Source: Pararhodospirillum photometricum DSM 122 (GTDB taxonomy: Bacteria > Pseudomonadota > Alphaproteobacteria > Rhodospirillales > Rhodospirillaceae). Taken from it: DNA of 15,587 bases. The notes below the pieces were generated by a model, which worked only from the letters and a program-made list of their open reading frames with translations, did not search any database and had not been told where the DNA came from. Made by a program: the position numbers and the translations under genes. Below are positions 1-7,402 of the stretch, piece after piece. The stretch covers positions 2,140,816 through 2,156,402 of the forward strand of contig NC_017059.1 in NCBI RefSeq assembly GCF_000284415.1. The letters run 5' to 3'. Every line of letters begins with the position of its first letter. Positions within the stretch are counted from its first letter, which is position 1.

Positions 1-895
1 GGGTGGGGATGGTGTTGACGTAGGAGCTGAAAAAGCCCTCGTCCTCCTCGGGCCAACACAGGGCCCACTCCAGGCTGCCCATGTCCTCGGCCAAGGTGGT
101 TTTGCCGGCGAACACCCGTCCGGCCACCAGCGGCCGCCCCTCTAGCACCGCGCCCAGGAAGTCTTCCAGACCGTTGGGGAAGTGCAAGACCTCCTCGGCC
201 GGGGTGGGATCGTCCTCGCGCAACAGTTCCGGCGCACACGCCCAGCGAATCCTCACCCCCCGGAACAGGTACGCCTTGGAGCGAGCCATCCGGTGCAAGA
301 TCGCGGGCTTCAAGCGCGCGCGCCCGCCGAAAATATCGGGATCGGGATGGAAGGTGATGGTGGTCCCGCGCCGGTTGGGCGCTGCCCCCACCCGCTCCAG
401 CGGCCCCTGGGGATGCCCCCGGGAATAGGACTGGGCCCAGAGGGTGCGTTCGCGCGCCACTTCCACCTTCAAGGTGTCGGACAGCGCGTTGACCACCGAC
501 AAGCCCACACCGTGCAAGCCGCCCGACACTTTATAGGCGCTGCCCCCGAATTTGCCCCCCGAGTGCAGGGTGGTCAAAATCACTTCCAGGGCGCTTTTGT
601 CGGGAAAGCGGGGGTGCGGATCCACCGGGATCCCGCGCCCGTTGTCACGCACGGTCACAAAGCCGTCGGCCGTCATCTCCAGGTCGATGACCTGAGCATG
701 GCCGGCCACGGCCTCATCCATGGCGTTGTCGAGAATCTCGGCAACCAAGTGGTGCAAAGCACGCTCATCGGTGCCCCCGATATACATGCCAGGCCGCCGG
801 CGGACCGGTTCCAGGCCCTCCAGCACCTCGATGTCTTGGGCGGTGTAGGCGTTGGCGTCACGCGGCGCCGCCCCGTCTTGAAAGAGATCGCTCAT
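1..895 (-). CDS. parE: DNA topoisomerase IV subunit B (ParE), N-terminal 298 residues, 3' end outside window
   Basis: ParE is the ATPase subunit of topoisomerase IV; with ParC it decatenates daughter chromosomes. Translation starts at the ATG at 895-893 and stays open to the left edge, so only the GHKL ATPase domain and the start of the transducer domain are visible. Key motifs: LEPVRRRPGMYIG (residues 28-40), catalytic Glu53 and Asn57 in AEILDNAMDEA, the DNGRGIP ATP motif (84-90), and the ATP lid GGKFGGSAYKVSGGLHGVG (113-131). The visible end, SYVNTIPT, matches the ParE/GyrB transducer domain. ParE is preferred over GyrB because of the lid sequence GGSAYK (GyrB usually has a DQNSYK type) and the extended N-terminus, but GyrB is not strictly excluded. 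No strong Shine-Dalgarno sequence precedes the start. It is divergent from the thioesterase gene, with a 97-bp shared gap. Confidence 0.93.
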   Translation of the reverse strand, partial: MSDLFQDGAAPRDANAYTAQDIEVLEGLEPVRRRPGMYIGGTDERALHHLVAEILDNAMDEAVAGHAQVIDLEMTADGFVTVRDNGRGIPVDPHPRFPDKSALEVILTTLHSGGKFGGSAYKVSGGLHGVGLSVVNALSDTLKVEVARERTLWAQSYSRGHPQGPLERVGAAPNRRGTTITFHPDPDIFGGRARLKPAILHRMARSKAYLFRGVRIRWACAPELLREDDPTPAEEVLHFPNGLEDFLGAVLEGRPLVAGRVFAGKTTLAEDMGSLEWALCWPEEDEGFFSSYVNTIPT

Positions 896-979
896 GGCCC
901 GACTATAGGAACGGAAGCGGGAGATCGGCAAGGGATCCCCGCACCGAGCAAAACAGCAACCCCCCTCCAAAATACCACA

Positions 980-985
980 AAGGAG
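980..985 (+). promoter_or_regulatory. Ribosome binding site fixing a GTG start
   Basis: AAGGAG lies 7 nt before the GTG at 993. This supports GTG as the real start of the thioesterase gene, since no ATG in frame nearby has a comparable site. Confidence 0.75.
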
Positions 986-992
986 AAACAGC

Positions 993-1406
993 GTGAGCGA
1001 TGCCCCCTCCGCCCCCGACGCCGAGCCCCGTGGCCATCTGTCCATTCGCACCGTGGCCATGCCGGCCGATACCAATCACTACGGCGATATTTTTGGCGGA
1101 TGGCTGATGGCGCAAATGGATCTGGCCGGCGGCACCCGGGCCCGCCAGATCGCCCAATGCCGCGTCGCCACGGTGGCGGTCAACGGCTTCACCTTCCACA
1201 AACCGGTCTCTGTGGGAGATGAACTCAGTTGCTATACGGAACTGGTCCGCTCGGGACGCACCAGCTTGTCCATTCAGGTGCAGGCCTGGGTCCGCCGCCA
1301 TCGCGATGAGGCCATCGAAAAAGTGACCGAGGGCATCTTTGTCTTTGTCGCCCTTGATGAAAGCGGCCGCCCCCATCCCTGGCACCCGGACACGCGGCCC
1401 GCCTAG
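993..1406 (+). CDS. yciA: YciA-type acyl-CoA thioesterase (hotdog fold), 137 aa
   Basis: This is predicted to be a cytoplasmic hotdog-fold enzyme hydrolysing acyl-CoA thioesters to free acid and CoA. The family has broad chain-length specificity and is thought to keep CoA pools and membrane precursors in balance. Seen in the sequence: the family signature MPADTNHYGDIFGGWLMAQMD (residues 23-43), in which Asp43 aligns with the catalytic Asp44 of the Haemophilus YciA enzyme HI0827. The V-V-N-x-F-x-F-x-K-P-V-S-V-G-D strand and the conserved FVFVALDE strand follow. The length is typical. The GTG start is supported by AAGGAG 7 nt upstream. The gene is divergent from parE and appears monocistronic, because 260 bp with terminator-like hairpins follow it. 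Substrate preference cannot be read from sequence. Confidence 0.93.
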   Translation: MSDAPSAPDAEPRGHLSIRTVAMPADTNHYGDIFGGWLMAQMDLAGGTRARQIAQCRVATVAVNGFTFHKPVSVGDELSCYTELVRSGRTSLSIQVQAWVRRHRDEAIEKVTEGIFVFVALDESGRPHPWHPDTRPA

Positions 1407-1513
1407 ACCTGGGTTTTTGGGCTACACCTTGCCTAGCCTTTCCGGTATGCTTCCCTAACGAACTCTTAAAGATCTGCTCGTGAAAACGCCGGGCTGCCGC
1501 ACGATTTGGGAAC

Positions 1514-1576
1514 GCGGGGCTGCCGCCCCGGACCCCGCCTGGAGGCGAGAGCCTCCAGACCGCCTCTTTTTTTTAA
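1514..1576 (+). repeat. GC-rich intergenic palindromic element, copy A (two hairpins, terminator-like)
   Basis: Two perfect hairpins lie in tandem. The first is cggggc/gccccg at 1515-1520 and 1525-1530, and the second is ctggaggc-GAGA-gcctccag at 1539-1558, closely followed by a run of eight T (1567-1574). The architecture matches the element at 5721-5773, which suggests a dispersed genomic repeat. In this place it could terminate yciA transcription. It sits in the 260-bp gap before the lipoprotein gene, where I see no coding sequence. Confidence 0.7.
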
Positions 1577-1666
1577 AAAAGAAGGGGAAGGTGTTGGCGC
1601 ATCGGGCGCTTTTAAGGAACAGGGGGGGCAGAATCGACCCCCAAAAAACCTCGGGGAGGGTAGGCC

Positions 1667-2557
1667 ATGGGCCCCTTGAGACTCACCTTGCTTTTATTGG
1701 CCGGCACCATGCTGGCCGCCTGTGAAACCCACGGCCCGGTCGGCCATGCCATGGGGCCCTTCGACTGGAACGACCCCCAGCCGCTCCAAACCTTGAGCGC
1801 CAAGGAGCGGATCGGCTCCCCCTTTACCAAAGCGCTGGCCGATGGCTACCAATCCCTCGCCCAGGAACAAGCCGCCGCCGGCTTGGACACTCGCCACTGG
1901 GCCCGCAAAGGCCTGCTGGCCGCCGAGGGCGCCGTGGTCCCCCCCGACCTGCCCGAAACCTGGGACCTCAGAGGCGCCCTGCCCCCGCCCTTGCGCAGCG
2001 ACGGCGGCACCTATCAGGATCTGTATGAGGTGCGAGAAGATCTGGTGGAAACTTTCTACCAGTGCGGCACACGGGAAAAAGACCCCCGAACCTCAGCCGT
2101 GGCCCAGCTTTCCTTCGATGGCTTGCTGGGAGCCCTCGACGGTAGCCCAGTCAGCCCGACCCTCCAGCGCTTCTCGTCCGGCCTGGAAAGCGCGCTGGCG
2201 ACCCTCAAGGGCCTGTGCCCCTCGACCACCGACACCGCCTTTGTCGTCCTCTTCCCCCCGGGATCCGACCGTCTGTCCCCCGAATCGCTGGCGGTCATCG
2301 CCGGCGCGGCCCGCGCGGCCCGGAGCGGCAAGGCTATTTCCCTGAACGGTTGGTCCGACACCGTGGGCGCCGAACTGCACAATATCGTGCTGGCCGCCCA
2401 GCGAGTGCGCGCGGTTAAAATGGCCTTGCTCCATGCAGGCATCTCCCCGGCCCAGATTGCCGAAACCGCCCTGGGCAACAGCCGCCTTCCCGTCGCCACC
2501 GGCCCCCACGTGGCCCACCCCGAAAACCGGGCGGTACGCATCAGCGTCGATCCTTGA
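1667..2557 (+). CDS. Lipoprotein with C-terminal OmpA-like (peptidoglycan-binding) domain, 296 aa
   Basis: This is probably an outer-membrane lipoprotein that anchors to peptidoglycan. Seen: a hydrophobic signal peptide (residues 4-18) ending in the lipobox LAAC with Cys19 as lipidation site, so cleavage by signal peptidase II is expected. A central region (about 30-185) has no recognisable domain. The C-terminal OmpA-like domain (about 190-296) contains GWSDTVG with Asp231, the AQRVRAV helix with Arg246/Arg248, and a final ENRAVRI. These correspond to the GHTDxxG, LSxxRA and NRRV motifs; in OmpA the Asp and Arg contact diaminopimelate. The ATG at 1667 has GGGAGG 7 nt upstream. The central domain distinguishes it from short Pal proteins, so its partner and specific role are unknown. 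A hairpin follows the stop codon at once. Confidence 0.88.
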   Translation: MGPLRLTLLLLAGTMLAACETHGPVGHAMGPFDWNDPQPLQTLSAKERIGSPFTKALADGYQSLAQEQAAAGLDTRHWARKGLLAAEGAVVPPDLPETWDLRGALPPPLRSDGGTYQDLYEVREDLVETFYQCGTREKDPRTSAVAQLSFDGLLGALDGSPVSPTLQRFSSGLESALATLKGLCPSTTDTAFVVLFPPGSDRLSPESLAVIAGAARAARSGKAISLNGWSDTVGAELHNIVLAAQRVRAVKMALLHAGISPAQIAETALGNSRLPVATGPHVAHPENRAVRISVDP

Positions 2558-2573
2558 CAAAGAATGGAGGGGT

Positions 2574-2609
2574 CTGGGGAGGCCCCGCCTCCCCAGCCTT
2601 CCCTTTCTT
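2574..2609 (+). terminator. Terminator-like hairpin, repeat family 2 copy A
   Basis: The stem ctggggagg/cctccccag (9 bp, 5-nt loop) is followed by a pyrimidine/T-rich tract. It starts 17 bp after the lipoprotein stop. Nearly the same sequence recurs at 3188-3220, so this is a repeated element as well as a likely terminator. Confidence 0.65.
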
Positions 2610-2717
2610 TCAACAATCCTAGAGACGAAAGCCCCGAGTGCTCTAAACTGGCATCAGCCCCCCTTTCCCTGGGACACGGCTGACCCCCACGATCCGGCAC
2701 GGGAGGCCTCCTGCGTT

Positions 2718-3170
2718 ATGTCTTTCCTGGATTCCCTGTTCGGCGCATCACCGTCCCCTGCCCCACCGCCAGCCCCCCTTGACCCCTTCTGGAAACGCAA
2801 CGCCAACCTGAAGTACGTCCCCCTCATGGCCTTGGCCAGCCGCCCCCAGCCCTTGCGCGGCCGCGCCGGCGTCTTTGTGCTGTGGATCATTGGGACTCGA
2901 CCCGCCTGGGTGGCCTGCGGCCCGTCCACGGATCTGGAGGAAACGGTGCTGCGGCTGGCCGACACCCCCAGCATTCAGGAATGGGAGCGCCGAGGCTCCC
3001 TGGTCTTCACCTGGGCCCCCATTGTCGCGGACAAGCGCGACGGCGTGACTGCCTACCTGCGGACCACCCTCCCCTTCAAAGGCCTGTCCGACACCCTCGA
3101 CCGGGCCCTCGGGATCGACCCCGAGAAAATCCGCCGCGCCTCCCCCGTCCCCGTACTGCCGCCCGGCTAA
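2718..3170 (+). CDS. Conserved-type protein of unknown function, 150 aa
   Basis: I do not recognise this gene with confidence. The ATG at 2718 follows a GGGAGG at 2701-2706, an 11-nt spacing that is slightly long; the reading frame is open further upstream but overlaps the terminator-like hairpin. The protein starts with a short leader and a Pro/Ala-rich linker (residues 9-22), followed by a compact domain (about 28-140). That domain contains GVFVLWIIGTRPAWVACG (51-68), a DLEETV helix, then GSLVFTWAPI and KRDGVTAYL. The pattern of a G-V-(F/Y)-V-L-W strand, a 'G-x-S-x-D-L' turn and an R-D-G-V-x-x-Y-L helix loosely recalls small GIY-YIG-like domains, but the GIY-YIG catalytic residues are not evident. 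No signal peptide is convincing, so it is probably cytoplasmic. It is convergent with the chemoreceptor gene. Confidence 0.72.
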   Translation: MSFLDSLFGASPSPAPPPAPLDPFWKRNANLKYVPLMALASRPQPLRGRAGVFVLWIIGTRPAWVACGPSTDLEETVLRLADTPSIQEWERRGSLVFTWAPIVADKRDGVTAYLRTTLPFKGLSDTLDRALGIDPEKIRRASPVPVLPPG

Positions 3171-3187
3171 CGGAAAAAAGAAAGAGG

Positions 3188-3220
3188 GGTCTGGGGAGGC
3201 CCACCTCCCCAGCCTTGCCT
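3188..3220. terminator. Terminator-like hairpin, repeat family 2 copy B, between convergent genes
   Basis: The stem ctggggagg (3191-3199) / cctccccag (3204-3212) repeats the palindrome at 2574-2596, with the loop changed from ccccg to ccca. It lies in the 56-bp gap between the convergent 150-aa protein gene and the chemoreceptor gene and could serve both strands. T-richness is modest, so intrinsic termination is likely but not proven. Confidence 0.6.
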
Positions 3221-3226
3221 TCTGCC

Positions 3227-5473
3227 TTACGCCACCCCCAACCGATGAAAAGCAATCTCATGCTCTTCATCAAACGCCAAGTGCAACCCCACATCGCTAT
3301 GCCCGATGACATGAGCGGTCCAGGTCGCGTGCAGGGCCGGAATTTCCATCTGAATCGCCTCGCCTTGCGCCAACGGCTGAACAGGCACAATCAAGGCGCC
3401 CTGGCGGGAGATATCGTGCAACTGGGCCTCCTGCCACGCGCCGCCATGGACCAGCCGGACCCGCACGGAACACTCGAAGCGCCGGAAACGCCGCCGATCC
3501 GTTTCGTCCGCCGAAGTCCGCACCACCTGGGTGACGCGCCCCCCCAGATCCCGCACCGCGCTTAACAGGGTTTCGGCGTCGTGGCGCAGGCTGTCGGCCT
3601 TGTCGGTGTTGGAGCGGGCCTCGTCGGCCACCGCCACGATGCGCCGCGAGACATCCAAGGTGGCCTCGGAGGACTCGCGGACATTGCGGGCGATGTCATC
3701 GGTGGCGGCCTGCTGCTCGACCACCGCCTGGGCGACGTCGCCGGTTAGGGCGTTGATGCCCTCGATGGTCCGGCTGAGTTGGCCAATGGCGTGGGCCACG
3801 TCTTGCGAGACCTTGCGAATTTCTCCCACCCGCTGCTCGATCTCGCTGGTGGAGCGGGTGGTCTGACCAGCCAATGACTTGACCTCGCCCGCCACCACGG
3901 CAAACCCCTTGCCCGCCTCGCCGGCCCGCGCCGCCTCAATCGTGGCGTTGAGGGCCAGCAGATTGGTTTGGGCGGCGATGTCGCCAATCAGCTTGACCAC
4001 ATCGCCAATGCTCTCGCCCACGCTCTCCAAGGTGCGGACCACGCCTTGGGTCTGGCTGGCGGTCGCCACCGCCTCGCGGGCAATCGCCGCCGATTGGGTC
4101 ATGCGCTCCCCAATGGCCCCAATCGAGGCGGTCAGTTGCTCGGTGGCACTGGCAACGGAACGGGCGCTGGCCTGAGCCTGCTCGGCGGCCGCAGCCACCG
4201 ACGTGGTGTGATCTTGCACCCGGCCGGCCGACGATTTCAGGGCATCAGCCTGGGCACACATCTCGCGCGAGCGCTGCGCCACGGTGTCCACGGCGGCATG
4301 AACGTTGGTTTCAACGGTGTCGGCCATGGCCCGCAAGGCGTTGATTTTCTGGGCATCAACCTCTTCGCGCGAGACCTTTTGCGCCTCCATCTTACGCCAT
4401 TCGGCCAAAACGTCGCGAAAGACCGACAAGGCCCGGGCCATCTGCCCCAACTCATCGGAGCGGGTCTCGCCCACGATCACAATGTCATCGCGCCCATCCG
4501 ACAAGGCGGCCATGGCCCGGGTGGTGGCCAGCACCGGGCCGGTCAGAGACCACGCAAACACCAACGCAACGCCCACGCCCAAAATCACAATGGTGCCGAC
4601 GATGACGGCGCTCCACATCGCCCCCTCGTGAAACTCGGCCACCAGATCGCTGATGTCCACGGACACTTCCAAAACACCAAACGGCGCCCCCATGGCGTCG
4701 CTCAGGCGGCGGGTCCCCACCGCCCAGGTCCGACCGTCACGCTCCACCGTGGCGCTGACCGCTTGCCCGGCCGCCGCGCGCCCCACACTCTCGCCGTCCA
4801 GGAAAGCGGGACGATCACCCAGCGTCGAGGCTTGGCGCTCCACCCCCGTCTTGCCCGGACCATAGACGGCAATCTGGGTGCCCTCGCCAACCAGGGTTTT
4901 GAGAAAGGCATCGGTCAGGAATGAGCCGGTTTCCAGCGACCCCACGTGCCGCCCCCCGGCCATCACCGGCACCGCGCCCCGAATCGACAGGCCAAACACC
5001 CCGGTCTCGATGCCCTCGCGCGGCTTCAACTCCTTATTGACCGCGACCAGCATGGGCCGCTTGCCCGACAGGTCGTCGCCCCACTTCTCTTCTTGATGCA
5101 GCCGAGCCAGGGAAATAACCTTGGGGTCATGGACCTGCATCTGGGTGATCTCGTAGGCCCCCGACACCGCCTTGAACACCGGACGTAGCAGCGTGACCAA
5201 CCCGTCGTGGTCGCGGGCCGCCGTCAGGGTTTGCACGGGTTCCAGTCCGGCCAGGGCGGCGGCCAGGGTTTCAACCAGTGCCGATTGTCGTGCCACATGA
5301 TGCTCAATCAGATCGGCGGTGCGATTCAACCGGTCTTGTGTCGCCCGTTGGTTGCTTTCTTGGGTTTGGTAAAAGGACAGACCACACAACAAACCGGCCC
5401 CAAGCAACAACGGAACCACCGACGCCAGAACGGCGCGCGCCCGAATTGATCCCATGAATTTCACTCGTTTCAT
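3227..5473 (-). CDS. Methyl-accepting chemotaxis protein with Cache sensor and C-terminal PilZ domain, 748 aa
   Basis: This is an inner-membrane chemoreceptor that signals to CheA/CheW. Domains in order: TM1 (about 13-35); a long periplasmic sensor (36-285) containing an H-D-P-x-V/I...L-x-R-L-H-x-x-E-K-W-G-D-D-L...R-G-A-V-P-V pattern typical of the dCache_3-like double sensory domain; TM2 (about 287-310); HAMP (about 310-362); and the cytoplasmic signalling coiled coil (about 400-640). The receptor tip is canonical ([20 protein letters not shown], 499-518). Unusually, it ends in a PilZ domain (about 658-748) with both c-di-GMP signatures: RRFRR (661-665) as RxxxR, and DISRQG (687-692) as DxSxxG. 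Known for PilZ: binding of c-di-GMP through these residues. Inferred: the receptor tunes chemotaxis or adaptation to c-di-GMP. The ligand is unknown. The start could also be Met7 (5455). No CheR-docking pentapeptide is seen at the C-terminus. Confidence 0.93.
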   Translation of the reverse strand: MKRVKFMGSIRARAVLASVVPLLLGAGLLCGLSFYQTQESNQRATQDRLNRTADLIEHHVARQSALVETLAAALAGLEPVQTLTAARDHDGLVTLLRPVFKAVSGAYEITQMQVHDPKVISLARLHQEEKWGDDLSGKRPMLVAVNKELKPREGIETGVFGLSIRGAVPVMAGGRHVGSLETGSFLTDAFLKTLVGEGTQIAVYGPGKTGVERQASTLGDRPAFLDGESVGRAAAGQAVSATVERDGRTWAVGTRRLSDAMGAPFGVLEVSVDISDLVAEFHEGAMWSAVIVGTIVILGVGVALVFAWSLTGPVLATTRAMAALSDGRDDIVIVGETRSDELGQMARALSVFRDVLAEWRKMEAQKVSREEVDAQKINALRAMADTVETNVHAAVDTVAQRSREMCAQADALKSSAGRVQDHTTSVAAAAEQAQASARSVASATEQLTASIGAIGERMTQSAAIAREAVATASQTQGVVRTLESVGESIGDVVKLIGDIAAQTNLLALNATIEAARAGEAGKGFAVVAGEVKSLAGQTTRSTSEIEQRVGEIRKVSQDVAHAIGQLSRTIEGINALTGDVAQAVVEQQAATDDIARNVRESSEATLDVSRRIVAVADEARSNTDKADSLRHDAETLLSAVRDLGGRVTQVVRTSADETDRRRFRRFECSVRVRLVHGGAWQEAQLHDISRQGALIVPVQPLAQGEAIQMEIPALHATWTAHVIGHSDVGLHLAFDEEHEIAFHRLGVA

Positions 5474-5789
5474 CCCCCTCGCTTCCCCCGCCGCACGCCA
5501 AACCGCTCCAAAAGAACAACCACCTACCCGACATTAGTCGGTTCTAGTGCCGTCCTTTTATACACCTTGGGGCGCTTTTCCGCGCGCTTTTTTGGGATTA
5601 CGAAACGACTTGTCCAGAGGGAGAGACAATGGAGAACCGAGGAAGATTTGCAGGAGGGCGTCGGGTGGTTTACCCTGTTTGGAGAGGCGATACTCTGACG
5701 CTTTGAAAAACTAAAAAACTGCGGGGCTCTGCCCCGCCCCCCCGCAAGGGACCGAGTCCCTTGACCCTTTTCCTGAAACACCCTTATAG
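5474..5789. other. Gene-free gap between the chemoreceptor start and the rRNA fragment
   Basis: These 316 bp hold no convincing coding sequence. The left half must contain the chemoreceptor promoter (minus strand), but I see no clear -35/-10 pair. A palindromic element occupies 5721-5773, and a promoter-like TTGACC...TATAGG pair lies at the right end. None of the missing 16S, tRNA-Ile, tRNA-Ala or 5' 23S sequence is visible here. Confidence 0.6.
5721..5773 (+). repeat. GC-rich intergenic palindromic element, copy B, next to the 23S truncation
   Basis: Hairpin 1 is cggggc-TCT-gccccg (5722-5736). Hairpin 2 is aaggga-ccgag-tccctt (5746-5762), followed by gaccctttt. The two-hairpin layout, the gcggggct start and the C/T-rich tail match the element at 1514-1576. 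It ends about 16 bp before 23S homology begins, so it may mark a rearrangement breakpoint or insulate the fragment. Confidence 0.65.

Positions 5790-5790
<1 letters not shown>
5761..5790 (+). promoter_or_regulatory. Possible sigma-70-like promoter at the edge of the rRNA fragment
   Basis: TTGACC (5761-5766, 5 of 6 to consensus) and TATAGG (5785-5790, 4 of 6) are separated by 18 bp. It would start transcription near 5797, inside the 23S homology, and could drive the 5S and tRNA genes. Chance occurrence is possible, because part of the motif lies in the palindromic element and part in the first bases of the rRNA homology. Confidence 0.3.
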
Positions 5791-6445
<655 letters not shown>

Positions 6446-6498
6446 GCGCAGCGGCCAGGCCGGCCCTAGCGCTTGTAAATTCCCATAACGACATCATC

Positions 6499-6642
6499 AG
6501 ACGGCTTCGATGGCTTGGTGGTCATGGCGAACAGGAAACACCCGATCCCATCCCGAACTCGGCCGTGAAACTGTTCAGCGCCAATGGTACTGCGTCTTAA
6601 GGCGTGGGAGAGTCGGTCGCCGCCAGGCCTTCAAAGCCGTCT
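6499..6642 (+). other. Processing stem flanking 5S rRNA
   Basis: agacggctt at 6499-6507 pairs perfectly (9 bp) with aagccgtct at 6634-6642, enclosing the 5S gene. Such stems are normal in rRNA precursors and serve ribonuclease processing. Its conservation suggests the 5S is still processed from a longer transcript. Confidence 0.65.
6513..6628 (+). rRNA. rrf: 5S ribosomal RNA, apparently complete
   Basis: The gene is about 116 nt. Ends were chosen by the terminal helix gcttggtgg / ccgccaggc (two G-U wobbles). The universal 5S core is intact: cacccgatcccatcccgaactcggccgtgaaac, then gcgccaatggtactgcgtcttaaggcgtgggagag in alphaproteobacterial form. It lies about 67 nt after the 23S end and 52 nt before tRNA-fMet, the usual alphaproteobacterial rRNA operon order. 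Ends are uncertain by one or two bases. Confidence 0.95.
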
Positions 6643-6680
6643 GTCAAAGAAACGCTCTTTACACTGTCAAATAGCCTTAT

Positions 6681-6757
<77 letters not shown>

Positions 6758-6783
6758 AGTTTTTTAAAGATCAATCCCTTAAG

Positions 6784-6815
6784 CGCCGCCCTTTCCAGGG
6801 GCGGCGTTTTTGTTT
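6784..6815 (+). terminator. Intrinsic terminator of the rRNA/tRNA unit
   Basis: A perfect 8-bp stem, cgccgccc (6784-6791) / gggcggcg (6799-6806), with a 7-nt loop is followed at once by tttttgtttt. It ends transcription coming from the rRNA fragment, 5S and tRNA-fMet. Confidence 0.9.
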
Positions 6816-6839
6816 TCAAGGCTATGGCAGCAAGGAAAG

Positions 6840-6867
6840 GGTTCGTCCCTGCGCATGCAGGGGATAC
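6840..6867. repeat. Solitary sequence resembling a type I-E CRISPR repeat
   Basis: This 28-nt sequence begins ggttcgtccctgc and has a central stem ccctgc-gcat-gcaggg, then ggatac. On the minus strand it reads gtatcc...gacgaacc, close to the class of I-E repeats that run from g-t-g-t-t-c-c-c-c-g-c to g-g-g-g-a-t-g-a-a-c-c-g. No second copy lies one spacer length (about 61 bp) to either side, so it is not an array. Confidence 0.4.
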
Positions 6868-6981
6868 AACAAACGGCGGGGGGCTTCTGTACGCCAGGAC
6901 CGACCCATTGAGTTGATAAGCCACCTTTGGCGGGAAGGGTGACCGGCCAGTGGAAGTTTATGCGCCCAGCCCGCTGTAGCC

Positions 6982-7022
6982 CGGCGCGCGATTTGGCACA
7001 AATCGGCGCGCGATTTGGCACA
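6982..7022. repeat. Tandem 19-bp direct repeat, 22-bp period
   Basis: cggcgcgcgatttggcaca occurs at 6982-7000 and again, identical, at 7004-7022, separated by aat. The 22-bp period is about two helical turns, which would place two bound proteins on the same face of DNA. It could be a paired operator or a recombination-related site at the prophage edge. Confidence 0.7.
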
Positions 7023-7044
7023 CGTTGTGGCCCGGGCCCTGACA

Positions 7045-7084
7045 CATAAGGTCGCAACCGCCCTGGGACGGTTGCGACCTTATG
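7045..7084. repeat. Perfect 16-bp inverted repeat, 8-nt loop
   Basis: cataaggtcgcaaccg at 7045-7060 is the exact reverse complement of 7069-7084; the loop is ccctggga. No T-run follows on either strand, so it is not a classic terminator. Confidence 0.85.
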
Positions 7085-7093
7085 AAGAGAGTC

Positions 7094-7398
7094 GCCCCCC
7101 AAGGGGGGCTGGCGTAGGCCCCTACACCACAACCTGGGACTCCCGGTACCTTGCGAGGGCAGCGAGCCTCACCGCCGCCTCGGCGGTGAGGACGAGGAAA
7201 GAGGGGGAGGCGCCCCCGAAGGGGCGCGACTGAGTTAGTCGTCGCTTGCCGTCTCCTGGACGGGGGGCGTCCTCCACGTCCACGGTACCTTACAACTTTC
7301 CCGCCCCTGCAGGGGTGGCGGGACGGCCGCGTCGCGGCCGAGGTGTGGTCGTGGGGGGCATATCCCCCCCGGCTTGGGGCGTTGAGAGCGCCCCAGCC
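7094..7398 (-). other. Cluster of stable hairpins, possible structured RNA on the minus strand
   Basis: Hairpins seen: gcccccc/ggggggc at 7094-7109 (CUUG loop as minus-strand RNA); cctcaccgccg/cggcggtgagg at 7167-7191; gcgcccc/ggggcgc at 7210-7227 (C-UUCG-G loop on the minus strand); tcccgcc...ggcggga at 7299-7323; cggccg/cggccg at 7324-7340; gggggg/cccccc at 7353-7369; and ggct-ggggcg/cgcccc-agcc at 7371-7398 with one bulge. The last begins just after the stop of the small tail gene, so the whole stretch could be the trailer of the prophage transcript or a separate non-coding RNA. Confidence 0.45.
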
Positions 7399-7402
7399 CC
7401 GC

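Larger units (their letters stand above)
6816..7402. other. Gene-free, hairpin-rich region between the tRNA terminator and the prophage tail genes
   Basis: In 587 bp I see no protein gene that looks real; open frames are arginine- and proline-rich shadows crossing palindromes. The region instead holds a solitary CRISPR-like repeat (6840-6867), a tandem 19-bp repeat (6982-7022), a long perfect inverted repeat (7045-7084) and at least seven more hairpins between 7094 and 7398. No integrase gene or obvious attachment-site duplicate of the tRNA 3' end is visible. Confidence 0.7.

Noticed and set aside
182..1222. 346-codon plus-strand frame opposite parE
   Set aside because: It is antisense to clear ParE coding and out of frame with the thioesterase; a high-GC shadow.
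1480..1725. 81-codon frame in the gap after yciA
   Set aside because: It crosses the palindromic element and poly-T, overlaps the lipoprotein start, and has no plausible ribosome binding site.
3968..4924. 318-codon plus-strand frame opposite the chemoreceptor
   Set aside because: His/Gly/Arg-rich translation is typical of a GC-rich antisense shadow; the minus strand encodes an unmistakable chemoreceptor.
6840..6960. A CRISPR array
   Set aside because: Only one repeat-like unit is present; no matching unit at about 61 bp on either side, so only a solitary repeat is reported.
6816..7402. A DGR template repeat hidden in the non-coding region
   Set aside because: Looked on both strands for the invariant parts of the variable region (gggttgtgggcggtg, cgcctggccaagg) and found no second copy.
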